From the NCBI GenBank assembly GCA_000437855.1, contig FR902189.1, positions 1,423 through 24,108 of the forward strand: a stretch of DNA of 22,686 nt. The letters are read 5' to 3'. Shown here one piece after another: positions 22,579 through 22,686 of the stretch. Under the pieces are notes generated by a model that ran no database searches, was not told where the DNA came from, and was given only the letters and a program-made list of their open reading frames with translations. Each line of letters starts with the position of its first letter. The first letter of the stretch is position 1. Position numbers and translations under genes: made by a program. The stretch comes from Clostridium sp. CAG:567 (lineage in GTDB: Bacteria > Bacillota > Clostridia > TANB77 > CAG-508).

Positions 22579-22608
22579 TAGTATTTTCCAGAACATGAAA
22601 AAATATTC
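22579..22608 (-). promoter_or_regulatory. Sigma-G-type forespore promoter for the gerA operon
   Basis: On the - strand, GAATA (22608-22604) is followed by an 18-nt spacer and AATACTA (22585-22579). The sigma-G consensus known from Bacillus is close to GMATR, 18 nt, CATAMTA, so the -35 fits fully and the -10 fits at six of seven positions. It sits 30 nt upstream of the gerAA ATG, leaving a short leader with a GGAG site. Germinant receptor operons are normally transcribed by sigma-G, which supports the call. Confidence 0.7.
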
Positions 22609-22686
22609 AAAAATGTATTAAATTAAAGTTGATGAAAAATACTTTAGGTTAAATATAAAAGTAAATTCTACTTTTAGCTGAATTTA

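Overview
The window reads as AT-rich chromosomal DNA of a spore-forming Bacillota, most probably a member of the Clostridia. The S10, spc and alpha ribosomal-protein clusters are fused into one array. Shine-Dalgarno sites are strong (AGGAGG type), arginine is mostly AGA, and a gerA-type spore germination operon with a sigma-G-like promoter is present. Trp is encoded by TGG. Every stop codon I traced is TAA or TAG, and none is TGA, so I see no sign of a variant code. I cannot name the species.

Layout. Bases 1-16147 (+ strand) run: 3' end of rplC, rplD, rplW, rplB, rpsS, rplV, rpsC, rplP, rpmC, rpsQ, rplN, rplX, rplE, rpsN (zinc type), rpsH, rplF, rplR, rpsE, rplO, secY, adk, map, infA, rpmJ, rpsM, rpsK, rpsD, rpoA, rplQ, secG. 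Gene order is canonical except that rpmD (L30) is absent between rpsE and rplO. A terminator-like hairpin and two further hairpins follow secG, then rnr (16401-18206, short at its N terminus). The - strand carries gerAA-gerAB-gerAC plus an unannotated 56-residue membrane protein (22548 down to 18311). The gerA operon converges on rnr, and the two are separated by a perfect 38-bp inverted repeat. gerAC has a one-base frameshift.

The most unusual feature is a family of structured intergenic elements inside the ribosomal array. Seven full copies (1177-1297, 1418-1508 in reverse orientation, 4977-5100, 6298-6409, 7457-7581, 10338-10462, 12368-12492) and one half copy (about 6055-6090) share two short boxes: a left box near C[GA]TCTTGCGTTGTYAA and a right box near CCTAGCAATATACT. 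The boxes face each other in one long hairpin. The outer arms, and in most copies the inner arms, have different sequences in different copies but remain self-complementary within each copy. Three copies also share a nearly identical core. This pattern (conserved internal loop, covarying helices, several copies in about 11 kb of essential operon) fits either a structured RNA element or a small mobile DNA element that lives in palindromes. I do not recognise it as a named family.

How the genes work together: the first block builds the ribosome, initiation factor IF1, the Sec channel (SecY, SecG), N-terminal methionine removal (Map), adenylate balance (Adk) and RNA polymerase alpha. RNase R handles structured RNA decay. 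The ger genes encode a nutrient germinant receptor made in the forespore.
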